DNA from: Sphingomonas sp. OV641
GTDB lineage: Bacteria; Pseudomonadota; Alphaproteobacteria; Sphingomonadales; Sphingomonadaceae
Length of the DNA stretch: 64,000 nucleotides
Direction: 5' to 3'
Assembly (NCBI RefSeq): GCF_900109205.1
Contig: NZ_FNZB01000002.1
Span: 62,001-126,000, forward strand
The notes below the pieces were generated by a model. The model was not told the DNA's origin and did no database searches. It saw only the letters and a program-made list of their open reading frames with translations. Below, in pieces: positions 1 to 9,316 of the stretch (positions within the stretch are counted from its first letter, which is position 1; each line of letters opens with the position of its first letter). A program made the translations under genes and the position numbers.

Positions 1-2320
<2,320 letters not shown>

Positions 2321-2328
2321 CGTTTTTC

Positions 2329-2492
2329 CTTCTCCCTCTCCCCGGTTGCGGGAGAGGGTCACGTCTTCTCCCTCTCCCCTCCGGGGAGAGGGTCGGGGAG
2401 AGGGGCAGTTACGAGCGTCACGCCCCCACACTGCCCCTCTCCCGACCTCGCCTTGCGGCTCGGCCACCCTCTCCCCGCAAGCGGGGAGAGGG
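2329..2492. repeat. Cluster of palindromes between the two metH genes
   Basis: The gap between the two methionine synthase genes is made of nested inverted repeats built on ctctcccc/ggggagag. Individual hairpins can be drawn at about 2329-2359, 2366-2400 and 2465-2492, and a longer one spans about 2391-2445 (ggtcggggagagggg pairing with ccctctcccgacc). They could form strong RNA structures in a metH transcript and so separate expression of the two parts. No transposase or coding capacity is visible. Confidence 0.8.
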
Positions 2493-2499
2493 AGTCAGG

Positions 2500-3585
2500 T
2501 CACGCAGCCATGGTGAACGGCTCGAGCCCCGCCAGCCGCGTGCGCACCGGCGGCGTCGGTACTACGCGCGGCGTCAAACCGCGCACCGCATCCGCGATCG
2601 CCTTGATATGCGCCGGCGTCGATCCGCAGCAGCCACCCAGCACGTTAACCTGCCCGGCGACCGCCCATTCCTTCACCAGCCCCGCCGTCGTCGCCGGCGC
2701 CTCGTCATAAGCGCCCAGTTCGTTCGGCAGGCCGGCGTTGGGATAGACCATGATCAGCGTGTCGCAGATCTCGCTCAGTGTCTTCACATGCGGGCGGAGC
2801 TGTTCCGCCCCAAACGAGCAATTCAGCCCGATCGTCACCGGCCGCGCATGGCGCACGGCATGCCAGAACGCCTCCACCGTATGGCCGGACAGGTTACGCC
2901 CCGACAGATCGGTCAGCGTCATCGACAGCATGAGCGGCACGTCGCGCCCGAACGCTTCGGCGGCTTCGGATGCCGCCATCACCCCCGCCTTGGCGTTGAG
3001 CGTATCGAACACCGTCTCGATCAGAATGAAGTCGGCGCCGCCCTCGATCAGCGCATCGGTCTGCTCGCGATACACCTGCTTCAGGTAATCGAAGTCGATC
3101 TCGCGAAAGCCAGGGTCGTTGACGTCGGGCGAGAGCGACAGTGTCTTGTTGGTCGGTCCGATCGCCCCGGCGACGAAGCGCCGCCGCCCGTCGCGCGCGG
3201 CAAACTCATCCGCGATGCGCCGCGCCATCGCCGCACTTTCCATGTTGATCTCGCGCACCAGGCCTTCCGCGCCATAATCGGCCTGACTGATGCGGTTGGC
3301 CGAGAAGGTGTTCGTCTCGGCGATGTCCGCACCGGCCTCGAAATAGGCGCGGTGAATCGACTCGGGCACCTCCGGCTTGGTCAGCGCGAGAATGTCGTTG
3401 TTGCCCTTCTGGTCATGGCTCAGCCCCAGCGTGCCGGCATAATCAGCCTCGGAAAGCTTCCAGTTCTGGATCTCCGTCCCGAACGCGCCATCGGTGACGA
3501 GAATGCGCTCGCGTGCGGCGGCGAGCAGGGCTTCACGGGCGCCATCAGGCGCAAGACTGGCGTGGCTGGGCATAGCGCGCAGCAT
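2500..3585 (-). CDS. metH: Methionine synthase homocysteine-binding subunit (split MetH, N-terminal part)
   Basis: This 361-residue protein is a homocysteine S-methyltransferase (TIM barrel) domain that corresponds to the first module of full-length MetH. It shows ILVTDGAFGTEIQ near the start and the three zinc/thiolate cysteines in the LNCSFG and GGCCGSTP motifs. The partner with folate and cobalamin domains is the next gene downstream, so both must assemble for activity. Two start codons are possible: 3585 (MLRAMPSH) and 3573 (MPSHASL). The 3585 ATG lies inside a perfect 22-bp palindrome and no ribosome-binding site is obvious before either, so the exact start is unsure; a leaderless transcript is possible. 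Transcription may be shared with btuD 31 bp upstream or start anew at the palindrome. Confidence 0.93.
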   Translation of the reverse strand: MLRAMPSHASLAPDGAREALLAAARERILVTDGAFGTEIQNWKLSEADYAGTLGLSHDQKGNNDILALTKPEVPESIHRAYFEAGADIAETNTFSANRISQADYGAEGLVREINMESAAMARRIADEFAARDGRRRFVAGAIGPTNKTLSLSPDVNDPGFREIDFDYLKQVYREQTDALIEGGADFILIETVFDTLNAKAGVMAASEAAEAFGRDVPLMLSMTLTDLSGRNLSGHTVEAFWHAVRHARPVTIGLNCSFGAEQLRPHVKTLSEICDTLIMVYPNAGLPNELGAYDEAPATTAGLVKEWAVAGQVNVLGGCCGSTPAHIKAIADAVRGLTPRVVPTPPVRTRLAGLEPFTMAA

Positions 3586-3604
3586 ATAAAGATATCTTTA
3601 TATG
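3583..3604. promoter_or_regulatory. Perfect 22-bp palindrome at the metH start (putative methionine-pathway operator)
   Basis: The sequence is an exact inverted repeat with half site CATATAAAGAT, overlapping the first possible start codon of metH and lying between btuD and metH. It is sharply AT-rich against the surrounding GC-rich DNA. ArsR-type regulators that sense S-adenosylhomocysteine or S-adenosylmethionine (SahR and relatives) bind AT-rich palindromes upstream of metH/metF genes in proteobacteria; assigning this site to such a regulator is inference, since no regulator gene is in the window. Confidence 0.75.
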
Positions 3605-3616
3605 TTCAAGAAGCCC

Positions 3617-4369
3617 TTAGATCGGACGTGTAGGCACGATCACCCTCCTCCCGTCGCCGCGCATCAAGATCTCGACCCCGACACCATAAGCGGCTGCGAG
3701 ATGATCGCCCGTCATCACCGCCTCGACCGGCCCGTGCGCGAGCACCTGCCCTTCCTTGAGCAGCAGTACCTCGTCCGCGACTGCCGCGGCATGGGTCAGA
3801 TCATGGAGCACCACAACCACTCCCATCCCCGTGACCGCGGCACCGCGCAGCAGCGCCAGCGTCTCCAGCTGGTGCAGCGGATCTAGGCTGGCGAGCGGCT
3901 CGTCGGCGAGCAGCCAGCGCGGTTCGCCCGCCAGCACGCGCGCCAGCAGCACGCGTGCCCGCTCCCCGCCCGACAGCTCGCGCACCGGCCGATGCGCCAG
4001 ATCCGCCGTCCGGGTCGCCAGCAACGCCGCGTCGATCGCCGCCCGTCCGCCGTCGCCATGCGGCAGCCGCCCCAGCGCCACCACGTCGCGCACCCGCATG
4101 TTCCAGTGCACCACGGCATCCTGCGGCAGATAGCCGATCGCCCGCGCCCGCTCCCGCGGCGGCATCGCCGCCACATCGCTGCCATCGAGCGCCACCCGTC
4201 CCGCAGCGGCGGGTACCAGCGCGGCGGCGGCGCGCAGCAGCGTGCTCTTCCCCGCCCCATTGGCGCCGAGCACCACCGTGACCCGCCCCGGAACGAACGC
4301 CGCCGACACGTCGCGCAGCACTGGGCGCCCGCCCAGCGCCACGGTCAGCCCTTCAGCGTTCAGCTCCAA
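3617..4369 (-). CDS. btuD: Vitamin B12 ABC transporter, ATP-binding protein
   Basis: A 250-residue ATPase that powers import of cobalamin across the inner membrane with the permease encoded just upstream. Walker A is GANGAGKST at residues 35-43, the signature LSGGE at 132-136, Walker B LLADEP at about 153-158, and the switch histidine lies in VVLHDLTHA. I chose the TTG start at 4369 because it overlaps the permease stop by 10 bases and starts the protein right at the first strand (MELNAEGLTVALGG); reading further upstream gives a low-complexity extension translated from permease sequence. Alone the domain would also fit a siderophore or haem system; the riboswitch, btuB and metH neighbours make B12 the likely cargo. 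Confidence 0.88.
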   Translation of the reverse strand: MELNAEGLTVALGGRPVLRDVSAAFVPGRVTVVLGANGAGKSTLLRAAAALVPAAAGRVALDGSDVAAMPPRERARAIGYLPQDAVVHWNMRVRDVVALGRLPHGDGGRAAIDAALLATRTADLAHRPVRELSGGERARVLLARVLAGEPRWLLADEPLASLDPLHQLETLALLRGAAVTGMGVVVVLHDLTHAAAVADEVLLLKEGQVLAHGPVEAVMTGDHLAAAYGVGVEILMRGDGRRVIVPTRPI

Positions 4370-5322
4370 GACCGCCCCCGCTCCCCCAGCAACAGCGCGA
4401 GGAAGAACGGCGCGCCGATCAGCGCCATTGCCACCCCCAGCCGCACCTCGCCCGGCCCCGGGACCAGCCGGCACAGGCTGTCCGCGCCAAGCACCAGCGC
4501 CGCGCCGCCGAGCGCGCTCGGCACCAGCAGCGCCGACGGCCGCGCTGCCACGAATGGCCGCAGCAGATGCGGCACCACCAGGCCGACGAACCCTACCACG
4601 CCCGTCACCGCGACGCCGGCGCCGACGGACAGGCCCGTCCCCAGGATCACCAGTGCCTGCAATCGCCTGAGGTCCACACCAAGCGAACGCGCCGCCTCGC
4701 TCCCCAGCGTCAGCGCGTCGAGGCTGCGCCCCGTCAGGAGCAGCAGCGCCGCTCCCACAACCATGAACGGCGCGGCATGCAGCAGGTCATCCGGCCCGCG
4801 ATCGGTGAGCGCACCCATCAGCCACTCGATCAACTCGGCGACGACATAAGGGTTTGGAGCGATCGAGATCAGGAAGGCGGTCAGCGCCGCGGCGAGGCTG
4901 GCGAGCACAGTCCCGGCGAGCACGAATGCCGCCGGACTCTCCGCGCGCCAGGTCAGCGCGGCGAGCAGCCCCATGGCGCCGATCGCCGCGGCCATGGCGG
5001 CGGCGAACACGCCCCATTGGCTCCCCACGCCAAGCACCAGCGCCGCCACCGCGCCCAGCGCCGCGGCGGAGGAGACGCCGAGCACGCCCGGATCGGCGAG
5101 CGGGTTGCGCAGCCATCCCTGCAGCACCGCCCCCGACAGCCCGAGCGCACCGCCCAGCAACAGTCCCAGCAGCGCGCGCGGCAGCCTGAGCTGCGTCACA
5201 ATCGCCCAGCGCGGGTCGTCCGACCATGCAGCGGCGAGCGGTACCCACGCCTTGCCCGCCATCAGCGAGGCGACGAACAGCACCGTCACCAACGCGGCAA
5301 GCAGCAGGTGCAGCCGCCTCAA
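4360..5322 (-). CDS. btuC: Vitamin B12 ABC transporter, permease (FecCD family)
   Basis: A 320-residue polytopic membrane protein of the BtuC/FecCD type, with many hydrophobic helices from an N-terminal segment (LHLLLAALVTVLFVASLMAG) onward. Family motifs visible include the region around RLPRALLGLLLGGALGLSGA, PLADPGVLGVSSAAALG and, near the end, VGLVVPHLLRPF, where the loop that contacts the ATPase is found in this family. It overlaps btuF by four bases (ATGA at 5319-5322) and btuD by ten, so the three are translationally coupled. It should form a homodimer with two BtuD subunits. Confidence 0.9.
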   Translation of the reverse strand: MRRLHLLLAALVTVLFVASLMAGKAWVPLAAAWSDDPRWAIVTQLRLPRALLGLLLGGALGLSGAVLQGWLRNPLADPGVLGVSSAAALGAVAALVLGVGSQWGVFAAAMAAAIGAMGLLAALTWRAESPAAFVLAGTVLASLAAALTAFLISIAPNPYVVAELIEWLMGALTDRGPDDLLHAAPFMVVGAALLLLTGRSLDALTLGSEAARSLGVDLRRLQALVILGTGLSVGAGVAVTGVVGFVGLVVPHLLRPFVAARPSALLVPSALGGAALVLGADSLCRLVPGPGEVRLGVAMALIGAPFFLALLLGERGRSWS

Positions 5323-6125
5323 GCGCCGGCCCCGCGCCGGATCTCGGCCAGTCGCCGCAGTGCCGCCGGGATAGTCGGCCCGCCGCAGTTGATGAGGTCG
5401 CGCGCGAACGGGACGTCGCGTGTCTCGGCGCCGAGCAGCCGACGCCGAATCGCCGCCGTTCGCCCGCCCTGATCAGGCGACAGGATCAGTGCAGGGGGAT
5501 GCGCCACGATCGTTTCGACGGGTAAGCGCCCCGTCATCGCGATGCCATAGTCTGCCGCGGCATCGCGCAGCCCCGTGTGCGTCATCATCTCGTCCAGCAA
5601 CGTGCCGCCGCCGTTCGCCAGATCACCGCCGATGAACAATAGCGCTGACACCGGTGCGTCAACGCTCTTTGTCTCGGCCAGCGCCGCGTCGATGCGTGCG
5701 TTGAGCACCTGCCCCCGCCAGCGTTCCTTTAGCGCGTCCGCGACTTCGGCAATCTGCTCCTTGCTCGCCGCGACGGTCGTGGGCGAGCCGAGATACAAGG
5801 TATTCAGCCCGGCCCGCGCGAAGGCCGCCCGGGTCGCCGGGGGTGTGAAGCTCGTCGCGACCACCAGGTCGGGCGAAAGCGCGATCACTTCCTCCGCCGT
5901 ACCCGCCGTGGTGCGAAACCGCCGCGCCACGTCAAGCGGGATGGAGGTAGCGCGCGAGTCCTGCGAATAATGGCTGATCGCCGCGATCCGCTCAGGAGGG
6001 ACGAGCGCGAGCAGCAGCTGGTCCGCACACGGGTTGAGCGACACGATCCCGCCACGCCGCACCGGCTGGTCGGCTGTGCAGCCGGCGAGGAGGAGAGCGA
6101 GGAGCAGCATCGCGCGTTCGAACAT
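5319..6125 (-). CDS. btuF: Cobalamin-binding periplasmic protein (BtuF-like lipoprotein)
   Basis: A 268-residue substrate-binding protein of the helical-backbone metal/cobalamin class. The N-terminus MFERAMLLLALLLAGCTAD has a lipobox (LAGC) so the protein is probably a lipoprotein; a second possible start is the internal ATG at MLLLALL. The fold signature follows: IVSLNPCADQLLLALVPPER, then AEEVIALSPDLVVATS, as in BtuF and FecB-type binders. It passes cobalamin delivered by BtuB to BtuCD. Overlap with btuC is four bases; the 134 bp towards btuB contains a palindromic repeat. Confidence 0.87.
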   Translation of the reverse strand: MFERAMLLLALLLAGCTADQPVRRGGIVSLNPCADQLLLALVPPERIAAISHYSQDSRATSIPLDVARRFRTTAGTAEEVIALSPDLVVATSFTPPATRAAFARAGLNTLYLGSPTTVAASKEQIAEVADALKERWRGQVLNARIDAALAETKSVDAPVSALLFIGGDLANGGGTLLDEMMTHTGLRDAAADYGIAMTGRLPVETIVAHPPALILSPDQGGRTAAIRRRLLGAETRDVPFARDLINCGGPTIPAALRRLAEIRRGAGA

Positions 6126-6146
6126 CTGCTGATTACCTCGCCTAGT

Positions 6147-6241
6147 CCGTCATGCCGGGCTAGTCCCGGCATCCAGGGTTCCGCAAACCTCATGCTTGCG
6201 AGTTCGCGGAACTCTGGACCCCGGCACAAGGCCGGGGTGAC
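6147..6241. repeat. Palindromic intergenic repeat (gtcatcccgg family)
   Basis: Begins ccgtcatgccgggctagtcc and ends with the inverse, ccggggtgac, with a less conserved inverted middle. Related elements occur at 9120-9226, 34768-34861, 52195-52285 and 54138-54398. This copy lies inside the B12 uptake operon, between btuB and btuF, where its hairpin could affect mRNA stability or read-through. Confidence 0.75.
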
Positions 6242-6259
6242 AAAAGGGGTCGGTTAAGG

Positions 6260-8107
6260 TCAATCCAGCTTCACCCGCACACCGCCGTACACCGCCCGGC
6301 CGATCGTGCCGTAGTTCGCCACCGTCCGGTAATCGGCATCGAACAGGTTCTCGACCCGCCCGTACAGCGAGAAGCGATCCCCCAGCGGCAGTTCGGCGCG
6401 AATGTTGGTGATCGTATAGCCATCGAGCCGAACGGTGTTCGCCGCATTGTCGAAACTGTCGCCGACCACCAGCACCGTTCCGCCGAGCCCCAGACCGAAT
6501 GGGAAGCGGTAATCGGCGGACATGCTGACCGTGTCCTCGGGCCGGCGCGCCAGATCGTTGCCGACGAACCCCTCGCTGCGGTTTTCGCTGTCGATATGGC
6601 TATACGACCCGCTGATCGTGAAGCCTTGCGCCGGCCGCATCACCAGCCCGAGTTCAACGCCCTCCGCGCGGGTGCGGGCGATGTTGCTGTACGTGAAGGT
6701 CAGCGAATCGAAGTCGATCTGGTTGCGCGTCTTGCGGTTGAAATAGGTCGCGCTGGCGACGAGCTGGTCGCCGATCAGCTTCTGCTCGACGCCTGCATCC
6801 CAGCTTTTCGCCGTCTCGGGATCGAGCGTCGGCGTGCCGTAGAAGGGCGCATAGAGCTGGTACAGTGTCGGCGCCTTGAAGCCTTCGGCGTAGCTTGCGC
6901 GCAGCGTCGTGCCGGTCGGCAGCGTATAGGCCGCATTGGCCGCGAAGGTGGTGTGCCCGCCAAACGCATCGTCGTCGTCATGGCGCACCGCGCCGGTCAC
7001 GGCCAGGCCCTCCACCGGAGTCAGGATCAGCTCGCCCCACACGCTCGTCACGCCGCGGCTAAAGCGGTCGAACCCGTCGGAAAAGCGCGTGTCCTCATGC
7101 TCGACGCCGGCGACGAGCCGCACAGCGTCCATCGCCTGGAAATCGCCCTTGTAAGTGTAGCGCTCGCTGCGACCGCGCCCGATGAACTGCGGCTCCGCAC
7201 CCAGGTCGCGATCGAGATTGTCGCGGTTGATGTCGGCGATCTGGAAGGCAATCGTGTTGCGGGACCGGCCGTCCGCGAAATCGGCATGCAGCCCAGCATA
7301 GCCGTACAGCTCCTGCGCGGTCGAATATTCGCGTGTGTCTGCGAAGGCATAGGTCGGCGCGGGAAAGCCATCGAGATCGGTGCGGCTGTCTGCCCAATAG
7401 CCGCGAAGGTCGAGGCGCAGGTTGGGCGCGAACGCCACTTCCACCCGGCCGCTGGCGCCGTACTGGCGATAGCCGTCGCGCTCGCTGCCCTGATCATAGG
7501 CCGAGATGCCATCGGTGCGGAGGTAACCGCCGGTCAGCGAGCCGGAAACGATGCCCGAGCTGCCGGAAACGCCGCCGCTGGCGAACAGCGTATCCATCTC
7601 GCCATATTCTACATTGCCGCGCGCCTGCAGGCCCTGGGTCGGCGCCTGCGTGATGACGTTGACGACGCCGCCGATCGCCTGGCTGCCCCACGGCACCGAG
7701 TTGGGCCCGCGCAGCACCTCGACGCGCTCGACCGAGGCGCTGAGCAGATTGGCGAAATCGAACGCGCCGCCGGTGGACGACGGATCGTTGACGCGCACGC
7801 CGTCGATCAGCGTCAGCGTCTGGTCGCCCTCCGCACCGCGGATGCGCACGGCGGTGAGCGTGCCGATGCCGCCGTTGCGCGTGACGGTGATGCCCGGCGT
7901 GGTCTGGAGCAGGTCGGTCAGCACGACCGTCTGGCGCTGCTCGATCGTGTCGCGATCGATGATCGTCACTGCCTGGCCGGTAGTGTCGACGTCCTGCGGC
8001 ACGCCGCTCGCCGTCACCACGATGTCACTATCGCGGTCGAGATCCTGCGCCAGCGCCGGCGCGGCGATCAGCGCTGTCGATGCCGCCAGCCAGTGGATGA
8101 TCTTCAT
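6260..8107 (-). CDS. btuB: TonB-dependent outer-membrane cobalamin receptor
   Basis: A 615-residue TonB-dependent receptor. A signal peptide ends near ALAQ (residue 21), followed by a TonB-box-like DSDIVVTAS, a plug domain with LTDLLQTTPGITV and VERVEVLRGPNSVPWGSQAIGGVVNV, and a beta barrel that ends in an aromatic/hydrophobic strand (GGVRVKLD). Length fits BtuB, which is shorter than most siderophore receptors. A cobalamin riboswitch lies directly upstream and the periplasmic and inner-membrane parts of a B12 importer follow, so B12 uptake is the well supported role. No strong Shine-Dalgarno is visible before the ATG at 8107, consistent with control of translation by the upstream RNA element. 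Confidence 0.94.
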   Translation of the reverse strand: MKIIHWLAASTALIAAPALAQDLDRDSDIVVTASGVPQDVDTTGQAVTIIDRDTIEQRQTVVLTDLLQTTPGITVTRNGGIGTLTAVRIRGAEGDQTLTLIDGVRVNDPSSTGGAFDFANLLSASVERVEVLRGPNSVPWGSQAIGGVVNVITQAPTQGLQARGNVEYGEMDTLFASGGVSGSSGIVSGSLTGGYLRTDGISAYDQGSERDGYRQYGASGRVEVAFAPNLRLDLRGYWADSRTDLDGFPAPTYAFADTREYSTAQELYGYAGLHADFADGRSRNTIAFQIADINRDNLDRDLGAEPQFIGRGRSERYTYKGDFQAMDAVRLVAGVEHEDTRFSDGFDRFSRGVTSVWGELILTPVEGLAVTGAVRHDDDDAFGGHTTFAANAAYTLPTGTTLRASYAEGFKAPTLYQLYAPFYGTPTLDPETAKSWDAGVEQKLIGDQLVASATYFNRKTRNQIDFDSLTFTYSNIARTRAEGVELGLVMRPAQGFTISGSYSHIDSENRSEGFVGNDLARRPEDTVSMSADYRFPFGLGLGGTVLVVGDSFDNAANTVRLDGYTITNIRAELPLGDRFSLYGRVENLFDADYRTVANYGTIGRAVYGGVRVKLD

Positions 8108-8227
8108 TGTTCTTGCCCCAAACAGGGCCGCGGCCGGCGCTTGCCTGCGCCGTCCGTCAGCCGATCCCTCTTGTCGCTCGCTCGAGGGTTTCGGCCTCGT
8201 CCGCCCGGCACACCCCGTCCGCGCGAT

Positions 8228-8408
8228 GGATCGACGTGCGACCGGCAGGTCTCCTGGCTCTCGGGTCCATCATGCCGCCCTGCCTTCCCGGATCGCTCCA
8301 GTGGCTGGGATGGGCGGCACTCGCCGATCACAGTTGCGGGGGCAGCGCGGGTGCGGGCGATGCGCCCTTCCCGACTTCCCTTTTCATCCCGTCTCCGGGA
8401 ACCGTTCG
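8228..8408 (-). promoter_or_regulatory. Cobalamin (B12) riboswitch upstream of btuB
   Basis: Read on the minus strand, this stretch carries the conserved parts of the cobalamin riboswitch in the right order: a GGTTCCCGG start, ATGAAAAGGGAA, CCCCGCAACTGTGA, GCCACTGG, GGGAAGGC, and the B12 box AGCCAGGAGACCTGC (8245-8259). About 120 nt of leader then separate it from the btuB start; that part is GC-rich with self-complementary stretches, but I cannot tell whether it works by a terminator or by hiding the start region. Binding of adenosylcobalamin is expected to lower btuB expression, and probably btuFCD as well. Confidence 0.95.
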
Positions 8409-8442
8409 CGGCCGGTGCCGTAGGACCGATGCGGCCGATCCG

Positions 8443-9057
8443 TCAATATTCCACGCCCTTTTGCGCGTTGAACCCGGCATTGAAGGGATGCTTCACCTCG
8501 CCGAATTCGGTGACGAGATCGGCGATTTCCACCAGTTCGGACCGGGCGCCGCGACCGGTGACGCAAATGTGCTTGGTCAGCGGCCGCTCCTTGAGGAACG
8601 CCAGTGCCTCGGCGAACGGCAGGGTGTCGTCGGCGAGCACGATGTTAAGCTCATCGAGGATCACGAAGTCGATCTCGGGATCGAGGATCAGTTCCTTGGC
8701 CCGCTCCCACCCGCGCCGCGCCGCCGCGATATCGCGCGCGCGGTCCTGCGTATCCCAGGTGAAGCCCTCGCCCATGCTCTCGAAGCTGACGAGGTCGCTC
8801 GGATGATCGGTGAAGAAGTTGCGCTCCCCCGTCTCCCATGTCCCCTTTACGAATTGCAGGATCGCGACGCGCATCCCCCAGCCGATCGAGCGGATCGCCA
8901 TGCCGAAGGCGGCGGAGGACTTGCCCTTGCCGTTGCCGGTATGGACCAGCAGCAGCCCGCGCTCGAGCGTTCGCCGCGCCTGCATCTTGTCGCGCGCCAC
9001 CTTCATGCGGCGCATCCGCTCGTTGTGACGGATGTGGTCTTCGGGCTGGTCGGTCAT
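8443..9057 (-). CDS. cobO: Cob(I)yrinic acid a,c-diamide adenosyltransferase
   Basis: A 204-residue adenosyltransferase of the CobA/CobO/BtuR P-loop family, which uses ATP to put the adenosyl group on Co(I) corrinoids. The P-loop TGNGKGKS is at residues 40-47, followed by the family segments AILQFVKGTWETGE, FVILDELNIVL and HICVTGRGA. It sits immediately before the riboswitch and the uptake genes, so imported cobalamin can be converted to the coenzyme form, which is also the usual riboswitch ligand. No other corrin-ring genes are near, which suits salvage rather than full synthesis, though the window cannot exclude synthesis genes elsewhere. Confidence 0.93.
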   Translation of the reverse strand: MTDQPEDHIRHNERMRRMKVARDKMQARRTLERGLLLVHTGNGKGKSSAAFGMAIRSIGWGMRVAILQFVKGTWETGERNFFTDHPSDLVSFESMGEGFTWDTQDRARDIAAARRGWERAKELILDPEIDFVILDELNIVLADDTLPFAEALAFLKERPLTKHICVTGRGARSELVEIADLVTEFGEVKHPFNAGFNAQKGVEY

Positions 9058-9119
9058 GGACGCGGTATCGCGGCGCGATCTAGCGCACGCAACAGCTAGA
9101 AGCTTACCTCACCCGCTCC

Positions 9120-9226
9120 GTCATCCCGGCCTCGCGCCGGGATCCAACCGTCCGCGAACGCTGGTGCTGCTTTCTCGGGCGACAGAGTATGCGGCGCCAT
9201 GGATCCCGGCTCAAGGCCGGGATGAC
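9120..9226. repeat. Palindromic intergenic repeat (gtcatcccgg family)
   Basis: The element opens with gtcatcccggcctcgcgccg and closes with ccggctcaaggccgggatga then c, giving long inverted ends around a diverged centre. It fills most of the gap between the divergently placed cobO and the zinc metalloprotease gene. Same family as the copies at 6147-6241, 34768-34861, 52195-52285 and 54138-54398. Confidence 0.8.
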
Positions 9227-9316
9227 GGGTGATTGTACAGGCCCGGCTCCCCACTGTCGCCCGCTGGGCAACCGTAGTCCGTCCTACTAGTGATGCTGGC
9301 ACAGGGGGACTAATCG

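Noticed and set aside
6596-8806. 736-codon plus-strand frame
   Set aside because: It is antisense to btuB, the riboswitch and cobO; its composition is that of a shadow of GC-rich coding sequence.
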